Source of the DNA: [Clostridium] celerecrescens 18A
Lineage (GTDB): Bacteria > Bacillota > Clostridia > Lachnospirales > Lachnospiraceae
Reading direction: 5' to 3'
Assembly: GCF_002797975.1 (NCBI RefSeq)
Contig: NZ_PGET01000001.1
Span: forward strand, 682,001-746,000
DNA length: 64,000 bases
Shown: positions 44,449 to 53,009 of the stretch, piece after piece
Numbering within the stretch: the first letter of the stretch is position 1
Layout of the letters: each line of letters starts with the position of its first letter
The notes under the pieces: model-generated
What the model was told of the DNA's origin: nothing
Seen by the model: the letters and a program-made list of their open reading frames with translations, nothing else
Databases searched by the model: none
Position numbers and translations under genes: made by a program

Positions 44449-44598
44449 TTATTTATCGTTACCGGGTTTGTGACGGCTGCCGGACTGCTTCTTAGTATTT
44501 CGGCTTTCTCCATCTAATGCGCTCTCAGCCATAGTAGGGCCACCATTGGCTTTTTTCTTACGGATCGATTTTGGGTCAAGTTGTGAATCTTTTGCCAT
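44449..44598 (-). CDS. very small basic protein
   Basis: 49 residues, highly charged and without hydrophobic core: MAKDSQLDPKSIRKKKANGG through SRNTKKQSGSRHKPGND. The start at 44598 has AAGGAGAATAATT before it; a longer upstream reading lacks an SD. The composition (Lys, Gly, Ser, Asn) suggests a disordered, nucleic-acid-binding or spore-core protein, without proof. It sits between the other small gene and the lactonase-like gene. Confidence 0.5.
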   Translation of the reverse strand: MAKDSQLDPKSIRKKKANGGPTMAESALDGESRNTKKQSGSRHKPGNDK

Positions 44599-44770
44599 AA
44601 TTATTCTCCTTAATATTAATAGAGTTATTATCTGCAGGTAAAAGGATATTATTCGCTTTCGGATAATTCCGATGGATATATAAATGGTTCTGGGCAACCA
44701 CAATTTGCCTGACAGGATTATGTAAATGATATCAGGCAAATTGAGATTAAAATGATTAATAAGTGATTAT

Positions 44771-45850
44771 TTAATATCTATTTGGCGAGCATAGGATTGC
44801 CAGACCTTGTGAACCTATAATCGGTAACTGTGTATCGCGGATAACCTCCGTCCGGATTAGTCTGCCATTCCGGTCAGTAAAGAAAACACTGATGGAGCCC
44901 TCATTTCCGTTGAGTACATACAAGTTATTAGAACAAATACCGCTGTCAATTGGTGAACCAGATCCATCATTCGTACTATAGATAATATTAGAAACGTCAA
45001 GACGTCCGTTACGTTCAACTTCATATGTCGTTATTGTGTGGCCGCCAGCATTGGAAGTATAGGCAAAATGTCCGTTTTCAGATAGGGAGACCCAACAGGT
45101 AGCTGATTGAAAATTCAATACAGATGGACTAATGACTGAAAGTGTTCCGTCATGATTAATTTTGTAGGAAGATAATGCATTTATTCCAACTTCCGTAACC
45201 AGCAAGATTTCATTTGTTAAGAAGACAGAGCCAAAAGGTCCGGGACCGCTGGAATTGCTGACAATAGGGCCATTGAGGGATCCATCCTGTTGAACGGTAA
45301 ATACACTGATTAGGTTTGTGTTCTGCTCGGAAACAGCTATTTTTTTGCCATTATAATTGATGACAATGCAGGTTGGTTTGGCATTTACTGAACTTAATGG
45401 TTTAGCAGAGCCTATGATTTCGGTAAGCATGCCGTTTTTGTCTATATGAAAACCGGTAACATTGGATGCAATACTGCTTCCATTGCCTGCATTTGCCACA
45501 TAGAGAAGATTGCGGTGAGTTGTCATGCTTATTGGAAGGAAACCGCCGGACGGACTCACATCTGCAAGAATCAAGGTTCCCGATTTGGTAATTTTAAAGC
45601 TGGAGATATTGTTGCTGCCAGCGTTCACGGCGAAAAGGAAATGTCCGTCATCAGATATTACAATTGATCCCTGTGAACTAAGAGGATCAACAATGGGATT
45701 TCCGGTGCCTTGACCGCCTGTCCTGTAAGCCTTTATAAATGTAAAATCATCGTTTGATTTCTGGCGTATCGCTATTATTTCATTTTCGTCAGCGTTATTT
45801 GTCATAGAGTAAACGGCATATCCATGCCGGCAGTTTGTCATATCATACAT
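44771..45850 (-). CDS. lactonase-family seven-bladed beta-propeller protein
   Basis: 359 residues built of repeated propeller blades (SDDGHFLFAVNAGSNNISSF, RNLLYVANAGNGSS, SENGHFAYTSNAGGHTITTYEV) of the 6-phosphogluconolactonase-like (Pgl/YkgB) family. No signal peptide is visible. True 6-phosphogluconolactonase activity is uncertain, because many relatives lack it. GGAGTG precedes the minus-strand start. Confidence 0.75.
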   Translation of the reverse strand: MYDMTNCRHGYAVYSMTNNADENEIIAIRQKSNDDFTFIKAYRTGGQGTGNPIVDPLSSQGSIVISDDGHFLFAVNAGSNNISSFKITKSGTLILADVSPSGGFLPISMTTHRNLLYVANAGNGSSIASNVTGFHIDKNGMLTEIIGSAKPLSSVNAKPTCIVINYNGKKIAVSEQNTNLISVFTVQQDGSLNGPIVSNSSGPGPFGSVFLTNEILLVTEVGINALSSYKINHDGTLSVISPSVLNFQSATCWVSLSENGHFAYTSNAGGHTITTYEVERNGRLDVSNIIYSTNDGSGSPIDSGICSNNLYVLNGNEGSISVFFTDRNGRLIRTEVIRDTQLPIIGSQGLAILCSPNRY

Positions 45851-46152
45851 TTATATATCACTCCTTATATGAAATTTTATTAATAGGAATGTGCGTAATA
45901 TGGTGTTTACGCTTATATTAATATATGCTATATTTATTTAAATGCGATTATAAACTGTCTTTAGAAAGTATTTTGCTATCAAACTTAGCATGTAATGAAA
46001 TAGCATGCCGAATAATTGCTTTATATTGTTTATAAGATAATTTTTTATCATAATTAAAACAGCAAAGAGTACAACAAGAAAATTAACATATAACATGTTC
46101 TATATTGGTTCTCGTTGAATGCTCAATATTATCAGTGTAAGGAGGATAATTT
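45851..46152. other. AT-rich intergenic region
   Basis: About 300 bp between divergent genes with no open gene or clear hairpin. It must hold the two promoters, but none is convincing by eye. Confidence 0.4.
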
Positions 46153-47271
46153 ATGATCTATCTAGATTATAATGCCACTACCCCTATCGACAAAAAGGTA
46201 TATCATGCCATGCTTCCCTATCTGGAGTCAGAGTTTGGAAATCCATCCAACAGTTATGAATTGGGAAAGCTTGCAAAAGGTGCAGTTGAGAATGCCAGAA
46301 AACAGGTCTCAGAATTGCTAGGTGCCAAAAGCAGCGAGATTTTATTCACAAGCTGCGGCAGTGAATCCAATAATGCCGTAATCAAGGGAGTTGCCTACAC
46401 TTATAGGAACAAGGGAAAGCATATTATTACTTCTTGTATCGAGCACCCTTCCATCATGGAACCACTCTCATTTTTAAAGAAAAATGGTTATAAAGTCACC
46501 TATCTTCCAGTAAACAGGCAAGGCGCTGTGAATCCTCAGGATTTAAGAAATGCCATCTGTGAGGAAACGATTTTGGTTAGTATTATGCATTCCAATAATG
46601 AGGTGGGTACTTTGCAGCCAATTAGAGAGTTGGGGGAAATTTGCAGGGAACGAGGCGTTTTGTTTCACACAGATGCATCTCAGTCCATTGGAAAAGTGGA
46701 TATTAACGTTTCCCGGTTACCAGTGGATTTTCTGACTCTTGCCGGTCATAAGCTCTATGCTCCTAAAGGAATTGGTGCATTGTTTATTCGTGATGGAGTT
46801 GTAATGGAATCATTTCTGCATGGTGCAAGCCAGGAGGAGGGCAGGCGTGCCGGTACGGAAAATGTGCCTTATATTGTAGCTTTGGGAGAAGCAGCGGAAC
46901 AGGCAGGAAACCATTTGGATCAAAATGATTTGATGCCAATAAGAGATTATTTTTATAGTAAACTAGTGGAGGAATTCGGTAGTAATATTCACTTAAATGG
47001 TGATGCAGTTCACCGTCTGCCCAATACTCTTAATATTAGTTTTGTAGGAAAAATTGGTGCTCATATATTGGCGGCGCTTCCTGAACTATGTGCTTCTACC
47101 GGTTCCGCCTGCCACTCTGGCTCGAAGACTATTTCCCCGGTTTTGGCGGCGATGGGTGTTGAAGAAGAAATTGCATTGGGGGCTGTACGTTTTAGTGTAG
47201 GCAGGTATACTACAAAGAAAGAGATCGATCATGCAATGAAATTGTTAAAAGGATACTTTCAGTACGTGTAA
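46153..47271 (+). CDS. cysteine desulfurase (NifS/IscS family)
   Basis: 372 residues, PLP-dependent. Motifs: MIYLDYNATTP at the N terminus, FTSCGSESNNAVIKG, IEHPSIMEP, FHTDASQSIGKVDINV, the PLP lysine in AGHKLYAPKG (about 200) and the catalytic cysteine in TGSACHSG (about 320) within the short loop of the NifS-like type. It releases sulfur from cysteine for Fe-S cluster or thio-cofactor synthesis. No scaffold gene (iscU) or tRNA-thiolase is adjacent, so it acts as a stand-alone sulfur donor here. GGAGG precedes the ATG. Confidence 0.92.
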   Translation: MIYLDYNATTPIDKKVYHAMLPYLESEFGNPSNSYELGKLAKGAVENARKQVSELLGAKSSEILFTSCGSESNNAVIKGVAYTYRNKGKHIITSCIEHPSIMEPLSFLKKNGYKVTYLPVNRQGAVNPQDLRNAICEETILVSIMHSNNEVGTLQPIRELGEICRERGVLFHTDASQSIGKVDINVSRLPVDFLTLAGHKLYAPKGIGALFIRDGVVMESFLHGASQEEGRRAGTENVPYIVALGEAAEQAGNHLDQNDLMPIRDYFYSKLVEEFGSNIHLNGDAVHRLPNTLNISFVGKIGAHILAALPELCASTGSACHSGSKTISPVLAAMGVEEEIALGAVRFSVGRYTTKKEIDHAMKLLKGYFQYV

Positions 47272-47444
47272 AAGAGAATCAGATGTATTTGAAATCAATC
47301 ATTGCAGGGAAGGCCGGTTTGAGTGTGTCTTTGGTAATGGTGATTGCCAATATGTTGGAGCCGGCGACCTTTCGATCAAACGGCTCACCAATGAAACCAC
47401 ATCGACCACGTTCCCGTTATCCCATTATCATGGAACTGCTGCAC

Positions 47445-47834
47445 CTAGTTTTGATGGGATCCACCATGGTTGTACTCATTATACTGCTTTGTATAATGGT
47501 TGATTTTATGAGATACCTTTTCAAGATGCTTGTTCATCTCCTGAATCTGAGCTTCCACGTTCTTCTTATGTTCGATCAATATATCGCACCGCTGTTTGAG
47601 TGTCTCTCTGCCTTCTGCACTTAATTCTACAAATTCCTTGATTTGTTTCAGGGACATGCCCGTGTTCTTGAGACAGCAGATCAGTCCCAGCCATTCTAAA
47701 TCATCTTCGGTATAATTACGGATGCCGCTTTTGCTTCTGTTTATATTGAACAAAAGACCTTCTTTTTCATAGTAACGCAGTACGTGTGCGCTTAGGTTTG
47801 TACGTTCCGATACCTGTTTGATTGTATAACCCAT
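47445..47834 (-). CDS. MerR-family regulator (AdhR/NmlR-like)
   Basis: 129 residues: YTIKQVSERTNLSAHVLRYY plus EKEGLLFNINRSKSGIRNYTEDDLEWL is the MerR DNA-binding domain, followed by a coiled coil (FVELSAEGRETLKQRCDILI). No metal-binding cysteine cluster at the C terminus; the single Cys of LICCLKNTG resembles the aldehyde-sensing AdhR/NmlR group. It is divergent from the reductase cluster and likely activates it from the 19-bp-spacer promoter at 47875. Confidence 0.88.
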   Translation of the reverse strand: MGYTIKQVSERTNLSAHVLRYYEKEGLLFNINRSKSGIRNYTEDDLEWLGLICCLKNTGMSLKQIKEFVELSAEGRETLKQRCDILIEHKKNVEAQIQEMNKHLEKVSHKINHYTKQYNEYNHGGSHQN

Positions 47835-47874
47835 ATAGATAGCCCTTTCACTTTAATAATTTTGCAATTTGATA

Positions 47875-47905
47875 TTGACTTAGAGTTAAGATTAAGGTTT
47901 ATGAT
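47875..47905 (+). promoter_or_regulatory. MerR-type promoter with 19-bp spacer
   Basis: TTGACT (47875-47880) and TATGAT (47900-47905) are 19 bp apart, the hallmark of MerR-activated promoters. The spacer reads CTTAGAGTTAAGATTAAG, a dyad similar to known AdhR/NmlR operators. It drives the aldo/keto reductase-alcohol dehydrogenase genes. Confidence 0.85.
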
Positions 47906-47960
47906 ACCAATATACAATCAAAATAACAGTTTGTCAAATTGCAGATTGGGGGAAAATATA

Positions 47961-48812
47961 GTGAAAACATTAACAGATTGTTATGAACTTTCAGGCGGTG
48001 TAAAAATCCCATGTATTGGCTTCGGCACATGGCAGGCACAAAACGGAGATATGGCCATCACATCGGTGAAAGAAGCTTTAAAATGCGGTTATCGTCATAT
48101 TGATACCGCAGCAGGTTATGGGAATGAGGAAAGCGTCGGCATAGCTGTAAAGGAAAGTGGTATTGCCCGCGAGGAAATTTTTATTACCAGCAAACTTCAA
48201 AATGATATGCATGGATATGAAAATACCATGGAAGCCTTTCAACAGACGATGAAAAATCTTGATATGGATTATCTGGATCTTTATCTGATACACTGGCCTA
48301 ATCCAGTCAAGTACCGCGATCAGTGGCAGGAAGCCAATGCCGGCACTTGGAAAGCGTTCGAAGAGCTTCACAAAGCCGGAAGCATTCGCGGGATAGGAGT
48401 CAGCAATTTCCATCCGCATCATCTTGAGGCGCTTATGCAGACGGCAACGATCCAGCCAATGGTCAATCAGATCCGGCTTTGCCCCGGTGATACACAGGAT
48501 AACGTGGTAGATTATTGCAGGAAGCATTCGATTCTTCTGGAGGCATATAGCCCCCTTGGCGTAGGTAGGATTTTTGAAGTTCCGCAGATGCAGTCACTGG
48601 CACAAAAGTATGGAAAGTCCATTGCCCAGATTTGCGTGCGTTGGAGCCTGGAACGCGGATATCTGCCTCTGCCAAAATCCATAACGCCCGAACGTATCCT
48701 GGAAAATGCTGATGTATTTGATTTCCAGCTTTCCCCTGAGGATGTGCAGATAATTGCCGACTTGAAAGGCTGCTGTGGATATTCTGCAGATCCTGATACA
48801 ATCACATGGTAA
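47961..48812 (+). CDS. aldo/keto reductase
   Basis: 283 residues. Motifs: IPCIGFGTWQA, GYRHIDTAAGYGNEESVG with catalytic Asp and Tyr, LYLIHWPNP, IRGIGVSNFHPHHL and LPKSITPERI for NADPH binding. GTG 47961 is preferred because GGGGGA precedes it; upstream in-frame codons run through the promoter. It reduces aldehydes or methylglyoxal-type carbonyls; the MerR context supports a detoxifying role. Confidence 0.9.
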   Translation: MKTLTDCYELSGGVKIPCIGFGTWQAQNGDMAITSVKEALKCGYRHIDTAAGYGNEESVGIAVKESGIAREEIFITSKLQNDMHGYENTMEAFQQTMKNLDMDYLDLYLIHWPNPVKYRDQWQEANAGTWKAFEELHKAGSIRGIGVSNFHPHHLEALMQTATIQPMVNQIRLCPGDTQDNVVDYCRKHSILLEAYSPLGVGRIFEVPQMQSLAQKYGKSIAQICVRWSLERGYLPLPKSITPERILENADVFDFQLSPEDVQIIADLKGCCGYSADPDTITW

Positions 48813-48856
48813 AACATATAATAAACCAGATATAACCAAAAGAAAGGGTAAAAATA

Positions 48857-50035
48857 ATGCTTAATTTTGATTTCTATTCACCGGCTCGTATACTATTTGG
48901 AAAAGATATGGAGAAACAGATTGGTGCTCTTTTAAAACCTCATGCAACCAAGGTTCTGCTGCATTACGGCGGAGGCAGCATAAAAAAGAGCGGATTATAT
49001 GACACGGTGATCACTTCACTGAATGAGAGTGGGCTCTCATATGTGGAACTGGGGGGCGTTGTTCCAAATCCCCGTCTTTCCCTGGTACATGAAGGAATTG
49101 CCTTATGCAAAGAAGAAAAGGTGGATTTAATCTTAGCGGTTGGCGGCGGAAGCGCCATTGATTCTGCCAAGGCCATTGCAATGGGTGTATATTATGATGG
49201 TGATGTGTGGGAGATTTATGAACAAGGCAAAGCAATCCAAAAGGCGCTGCCTGTAGCCACAATTCTTACCATTCCTGCTGCAGGAAGCGAAGCAAGCGGC
49301 GACACAGTTATCACCAATGAGGAAAAGCAGCTAAAATACGGTTATGGCAGTCCCCACCTGCGTCCCTTGCTCAGCGTCATGAATCCGGAATTGTTCTACA
49401 CCTTGCCAAAGAATCAGATCGCCAACGGTGTGGCTGACATGATGAGCCATGTCTTTGAACGTTACTTTACCAACACCACACATACCGATCTGACGGACGG
49501 TTTGTGCGAAACAGTCTTAAAGACCATCATAAAGAATGCTCCGCTTGTCCTTGAGAATCCAGGGAATTACGATGCCTGGTGCGAGGTGGGTTTTGGAGGT
49601 ACAGTTGCCCATAACGGTTTAGTGGGTATGGGACGTGAACAGGACTGGGCCTGCCATGGCATGGAGCATGAACTCAGTGCCATCTACGATGTGGCGCACG
49701 GAGCAGGTCTGGCGGTACTGACTCCTGCATGGATGCAGTATGTATACAAGGATAATGTAAATATGTTCGTACAGTTTGCGGTTAATGTCATGGGTGTGAA
49801 GGGCAGCTATCGCGATCCGGACGCAATAATACAGGAAGCGATTTTACGTCTGCGTGAATTTTTTAACAAGATGGGACTTCCGGCTACTCTTGGAGAACTT
49901 GGCATAGACGCAAGCCAGCTTGAAATAATGGCTAAAAAAGCGACAGGTGCTGCATTTGGAAATGAGGGGCCAATTGGCGGCTTAAAGAAGCTGTACTGGC
50001 AGGATGTGCTTGAGATTTATAAGCTGGCTCAATAA
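48857..50035 (+). CDS. iron-containing alcohol dehydrogenase
   Basis: 392 residues of the group III (BDH/YqhD-like) family: FDFYSPARILFGKDME, HYGGGSIKKSGLYD (Rossmann loop), AVGGGSAIDSAKAIA, IPAAGSEASGDTVI, metal-site DMMSHVFERYF and GMEHELSAIYDVAHGAGLAVL. It reduces aldehydes with NAD(P)H. It is 44 bp after the first aldo/keto reductase gene and forms one cluster with it and with the next. Confidence 0.92.
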   Translation: MLNFDFYSPARILFGKDMEKQIGALLKPHATKVLLHYGGGSIKKSGLYDTVITSLNESGLSYVELGGVVPNPRLSLVHEGIALCKEEKVDLILAVGGGSAIDSAKAIAMGVYYDGDVWEIYEQGKAIQKALPVATILTIPAAGSEASGDTVITNEEKQLKYGYGSPHLRPLLSVMNPELFYTLPKNQIANGVADMMSHVFERYFTNTTHTDLTDGLCETVLKTIIKNAPLVLENPGNYDAWCEVGFGGTVAHNGLVGMGREQDWACHGMEHELSAIYDVAHGAGLAVLTPAWMQYVYKDNVNMFVQFAVNVMGVKGSYRDPDAIIQEAILRLREFFNKMGLPATLGELGIDASQLEIMAKKATGAAFGNEGPIGGLKKLYWQDVLEIYKLAQ

Positions 50036-50087
50036 AAAAAGTCTGAAATTAGAGAACAGTTTAATTTTGTTAAGGAGGTTTCATGTC

Positions 50088-51002
50088 ATGAGAACAGTTA
50101 AGTTAGGGAATTTGCAGGTACCGGTGATTGCAGTCGGCTGCATGCGTATCAATAAACTGGATAAGTCCGAAGCAGAGCATTTCGTACAGGCAGCACTGGA
50201 TTTAGGCACGAATTTTTTTGATCATGCGGATATCTATGGCGGCGGCGTGTGTGAGGAGATATTTGCAGAAGCGGCACATATGAACGCAACTGTGCGTGAA
50301 AAGATGTTCCTGCAGTCAAAATGCGGAATCCGTCCAGGTATTGCGTTCGATTTCTCAAAAAAACATATTTTAGAAGCAGTAGACGGCAGTTTAAAAAGGC
50401 TGAGAACGGATTATCTGGATGTATTGCTGCTCCATCGCCCGGATGCTCTGGTAGAGCCAGAGGAGGTAGCCGAGGCATTTGACATCCTGCAAAGTACTGG
50501 TAAGGTACGTAACTTTGGAGTTTCCAACCAAAACCCCATGCAGATCCAGCTGCTGAAGAAGTTTGTTAAACAGCCGATTATTGCAAACCAGCTGCAGTTA
50601 AGCATTACAAACGCAAATATGATCTCTCAGGGGATTCATGTCAATATGCTGGATGATCAGGCAGTGAACCGGGATGGCAGCGTAATAGATTTCTGCCGCT
50701 TAAATGACATCACCATTCAGCCATGGTCTCCCTTCCAGTACGGATTTTTTGAGGGTGTATTCCTTGGCAATGATAAGTTTCCAAAGCTCAATGCCAAGAT
50801 TGATGAAATTTCTGCTAAATATGAGGTCAGCAACACGACCATCGCCATGGCATGGCTGCTGCGCCATCCGGCCAATATGCAGCCTGTGACCGGGACCATG
50901 AATGTGGAGCGTCTGAAGGATTGTACCAAGGCTGCCGATATTAAGCTGACCCGGGAGGAATGGTACGGGATTTACCTTAGCGCCGGGAATATTTTACCGT
51001 AA
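50088..51002 (+). CDS. aldo/keto reductase (YdhF-like)
   Basis: 305 residues: VPVIAVGCMRINKLD, GTNFFDHADIYGGGVCEEIF, YLDVLLLHRPDALVEPEEVAEAFD, VRNFGVSNQNPMQIQLL and a final IAMAWLLRHPANMQPVTGTMN. The catalytic Tyr is in DIYGGG. ATG 50088 has AAGGAGG upstream; the frame is open further but overlaps the previous gene. A second carbonyl reductase in the same cluster broadens substrate range. Confidence 0.9.
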   Translation: MRTVKLGNLQVPVIAVGCMRINKLDKSEAEHFVQAALDLGTNFFDHADIYGGGVCEEIFAEAAHMNATVREKMFLQSKCGIRPGIAFDFSKKHILEAVDGSLKRLRTDYLDVLLLHRPDALVEPEEVAEAFDILQSTGKVRNFGVSNQNPMQIQLLKKFVKQPIIANQLQLSITNANMISQGIHVNMLDDQAVNRDGSVIDFCRLNDITIQPWSPFQYGFFEGVFLGNDKFPKLNAKIDEISAKYEVSNTTIAMAWLLRHPANMQPVTGTMNVERLKDCTKAADIKLTREEWYGIYLSAGNILP

Positions 51003-51020
51003 GCAAAAAGATGCATAGAT

Positions 51021-51090
51021 ATGGCGGTTGTCTTCAAACCGCCATTCATAAACCACCCTGCCGGATTACAGTTTTTAATTCGGCAGGGTG
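51021..51090 (+). terminator. two consecutive hairpins after the reductase cluster
   Basis: ATGGCGGTT/AACCGCCAT (51021-51045), then CACCCTGCCG/CGGCAGGGTG (51054-51090). Neither has a clear T tract on the plus strand. They lie between convergent genes and may halt transcription partly from both sides. Confidence 0.55.
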
Positions 51091-51112
51091 CAATGATGAG
51101 ATACCGTTCCAT

Positions 51113-51946
51113 TTATTTTTCCAGCAGTATAGAAATCGTTATGCTATCTGTACGATAAGTGCTGCCTGCAACATCTCCAAATACTTCGCATACCTTAAAA
51201 CCCGCATCGGCTGCTTCTTTCATCAGCATTTCTTTGGTAAAACAGGTATTCCATAAATAGTAAGAGATAGCCCCTGTATCAAAAACAATAGAAGTTTGTT
51301 CTAATGTTGCATTCTCTGGATACCGATAGCATCCGTTAAATGCAATATAGTTCTCTTTGTGCCAAAACCCCCCATCCTGACAAATTTCCCATGTTTGTTT
51401 TTCTTCAAAATCCTTATACTTAGCCATTGAAAAAACATCCAATAAGAACCTTCCCCCAGGCTTTAGATGACGGTATACCGCAGTCATTACCATTTGCCTG
51501 TCTGCTGTTGAAAGCGCACCGTAGTCACAATAGATCATTGTTGAAAAATCATAATTACGATTCAAATCCATAGTTAAATAATTCTGATACAAGTATTGAA
51601 TATCTAAATTTCTTTTTTTCGCAGACTCTATGGCATAGTTTATAGACCGTTTGGAAAAATCAATTCCCGTTACCTGATAGCCCATTTGTGCATATCTTTC
51701 CGCATATATTCCTGGCCCGCAGCCAATGTCAAGAAGTTGCCTGTACTTTGATGGTGGTGCAATCTCTTTTATCCAGGTGGCAGATTTATCTATAAACGCT
51801 AACTTTCTGCTTGCACCTTCAAAGCCAGGATCCAGATGGGCTTTGAGCATTTGCTTGGATATATGCTCATCATCCCAAAATGGAACTGTTGTTTTCGTGT
51901 ACAGTGGCGGTCTTTCTAACAATGGTATTAAGCTTTTAAACATCAT
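51113..51946 (-). CDS. class I SAM-dependent methyltransferase, attenuator-controlled
   Basis: About 277 residues. The SAM site is YRQLLDIGCGPGIYAERYAQ with acidic GYQVTGIDFSKRSINYA, post-I DFSTMIYCDYGALS and GGRFLLDVFS. The target domain (EEKQTWEICQDGGFWHKENY) is unrecognised. This group is seen as stand-alone small-molecule methyltransferase in Clostridia and Bacilli; the substrate is unknown. The start at 51946 is chosen for AAAGGAG just upstream. A 5' leader with short frames and a terminator (51979-52230) suggests induction by a translation-inhibiting compound, so it could be a resistance factor (inference). No rRNA target is shown. Confidence 0.75.
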   Translation of the reverse strand: MMFKSLIPLLERPPLYTKTTVPFWDDEHISKQMLKAHLDPGFEGASRKLAFIDKSATWIKEIAPPSKYRQLLDIGCGPGIYAERYAQMGYQVTGIDFSKRSINYAIESAKKRNLDIQYLYQNYLTMDLNRNYDFSTMIYCDYGALSTADRQMVMTAVYRHLKPGGRFLLDVFSMAKYKDFEEKQTWEICQDGGFWHKENYIAFNGCYRYPENATLEQTSIVFDTGAISYYLWNTCFTKEMLMKEAADAGFKVCEVFGDVAGSTYRTDSITISILLEK

Positions 51947-51967
51947 GTTTTCTCCTTTCAAAATGAA

Positions 51968-52000
51968 CAAAAGAAAAAGCCGTAGATTTTACTCTACGAC
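51968..52000 (-). terminator. attenuator terminator in the methyltransferase leader
   Basis: On the minus strand GTCGTAGA (52000-51993), loop GTAAAA, TCTACGGC (51986-51979) with one wobble, followed by TTTTTCTTTT, about 22 bases before the ribosome binding site. Its place between promoter and gene implies readthrough control. Confidence 0.75.
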
Positions 52001-52072
52001 TAATCTTCCTAAGATAAAATAGAAGTTAAGAGTAAAATAAAATCAAACATCAGGCATAAAAACTAAACTGTG

Positions 52073-52173
52073 TTAACAGCTTGCTCTTAAACCTATTGAA
52101 TTGATTTTATCTGCTCTTTTCCAGTGATATCCATGCCATCGTTTATGTGGCATCAGATATGCCGGACTTCCAT
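52073..52173 (-). promoter_or_regulatory. leader mini-ORFs with alternative hairpins
   Basis: On the minus strand the leader encodes MEVRHI (52173-52153, preceded by AAAAGG) whose stop overlaps the start of a second 26-residue frame (52153-52073, MPHKRWHGYHWKRADK...). The segment 52148-52153 can pair either with 52159-52163 (GGCAT/ATGCC) or with 52133-52138 (ATGCCA/TGGCAT). These pairings exclude each other, as in erm-type leaders where ribosome stalling shifts the fold. Confidence 0.55.
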
Positions 52174-52201
52174 CACCTTTTCTTTTAAATTTTATGTTTT
52201 T

Positions 52202-52230
52202 ATTTTATAGTACTTAACTTACTTTGTCAA
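52202..52230 (-). promoter_or_regulatory. methyltransferase promoter
   Basis: On the minus strand TTGACA (52230-52225), 17-bp spacer, TAAAAT (52207-52202). The start of transcription would be about 250 bases before the methyltransferase, leaving room for the attenuator leader. Confidence 0.75.
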
Positions 52231-52357
52231 CAATATCTGACAGATGTATGGGTTCCCCTTTGAGGGTATAATAAAAAGAGCCACCCCATGGGGCGCACTC
52301 TATCTATATGATAATCGATCATAAAGAAAAAGTCTATATCTTTATGAAATTTTATTA

Positions 52358-52379
52358 TATAATTTTCACTGTCGCGACA
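52358..52379 (+). promoter_or_regulatory. promoter element and palindrome of the flavin reductase gene
   Basis: TATAAT at 52358-52363 is followed by the perfect palindrome TGTCGCGACA (52370-52379), at the likely transcription start. No good -35 is present, so activation may be needed. A redox regulator could bind there (inference). Confidence 0.5.
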
Positions 52380-52407
52380 AATATAACCGATTGATAGGAG
52401 AATAAAA

Positions 52408-52950
52408 ATGACAAAGACAAAGATAGCAAATATCCCTTTTGGACCGTATGTTACTGTTTTAGCAGGGGCTTCTGTAAAGGGAAAGCCCAATTATGCCACC
52501 ATTGGAGCGTATGGGGTTGTAAGTCAAAAGCCTGTACTTTATATTTCTCTGAAAAATACCCATTACACAACAGCCGGAGTTATAGAAAACGGATACTTCT
52601 CTGTAAACATTCCCTCTTCCGAGGATATAGAAAAAACGGATTATTGCGGGACTGCAACGGGAAATAAAACAGATAAATCAAACGTTTTTGAGTCATTTTA
52701 CGATGATGCAGGTAATGCACCCATGATAGAAGAGTGCCCGGTTAATTATCTTTGCAAAGTAATTCAGACAATTCCAATTTTTGATTTTACAATGTTTCTT
52801 GGGGAAATTGTTGCGGCATATGCGAATGAGGAATGTCTGGAAAATGGTAAACCAAATGCTTTAAAGGTCAATCCTACCATCATGATGGATTCTGGGTATT
52901 TTGATATCAAGGACAGAGTAGGTTCCATATTTAGGATAAATCTTTCATAA
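52408..52950 (+). CDS. flavin reductase family protein
   Basis: 180 residues, FMN-binding split barrel: GPYVTVLAGASVKGKPNYAT, VVSQKPVLYISLKNTHYT, GYFSVNIPSSEDIEKTDYCG and the C-terminal YFDIKDRVGSIFRI. The Cys in DYCGTATG equals the flavoredoxin position. Second protein of this type here (see 19306-19842). GATAGGAG precedes ATG 52408. Likely reduces FMN or carries electrons to an oxygen-protecting or nitro-reducing partner. Confidence 0.85.
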   Translation: MTKTKIANIPFGPYVTVLAGASVKGKPNYATIGAYGVVSQKPVLYISLKNTHYTTAGVIENGYFSVNIPSSEDIEKTDYCGTATGNKTDKSNVFESFYDDAGNAPMIEECPVNYLCKVIQTIPIFDFTMFLGEIVAAYANEECLENGKPNALKVNPTIMMDSGYFDIKDRVGSIFRINLS

Positions 52951-52955
52951 AACGG

Positions 52956-52986
52956 TTGACATTAACGCTGCGTAATAGTTTATAGT
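52956..52986 (+). promoter_or_regulatory. TipAS/Mta-type MerR promoter
   Basis: TTGACA (52956-52961) and TATAGT (52981-52986) have a 19-bp spacer containing ATTAACGCTGCGTAAT, a dyad matching the known TipA/Mta promoter style. It lies directly before the merR gene, so the protein should activate its own synthesis on binding a drug. Confidence 0.88.
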
Positions 52987-53009
52987 GGTCTTTGCAAGGG
53001 GGTGAAAAG

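Noticed and set aside
44599-44739. Upstream extension of the 49-residue basic protein
   Set aside because: The extended part is hydrophobic and random-looking, while the internal ATG has a clear AAGGAG site.
47272-47444. Open frame after the cysteine desulfurase gene (FGNGDCQYVGAGDLSIKRL)
   Set aside because: No start or SD and no recognisable family; it lies in a convergent intergenic region and could not be supported as a gene.
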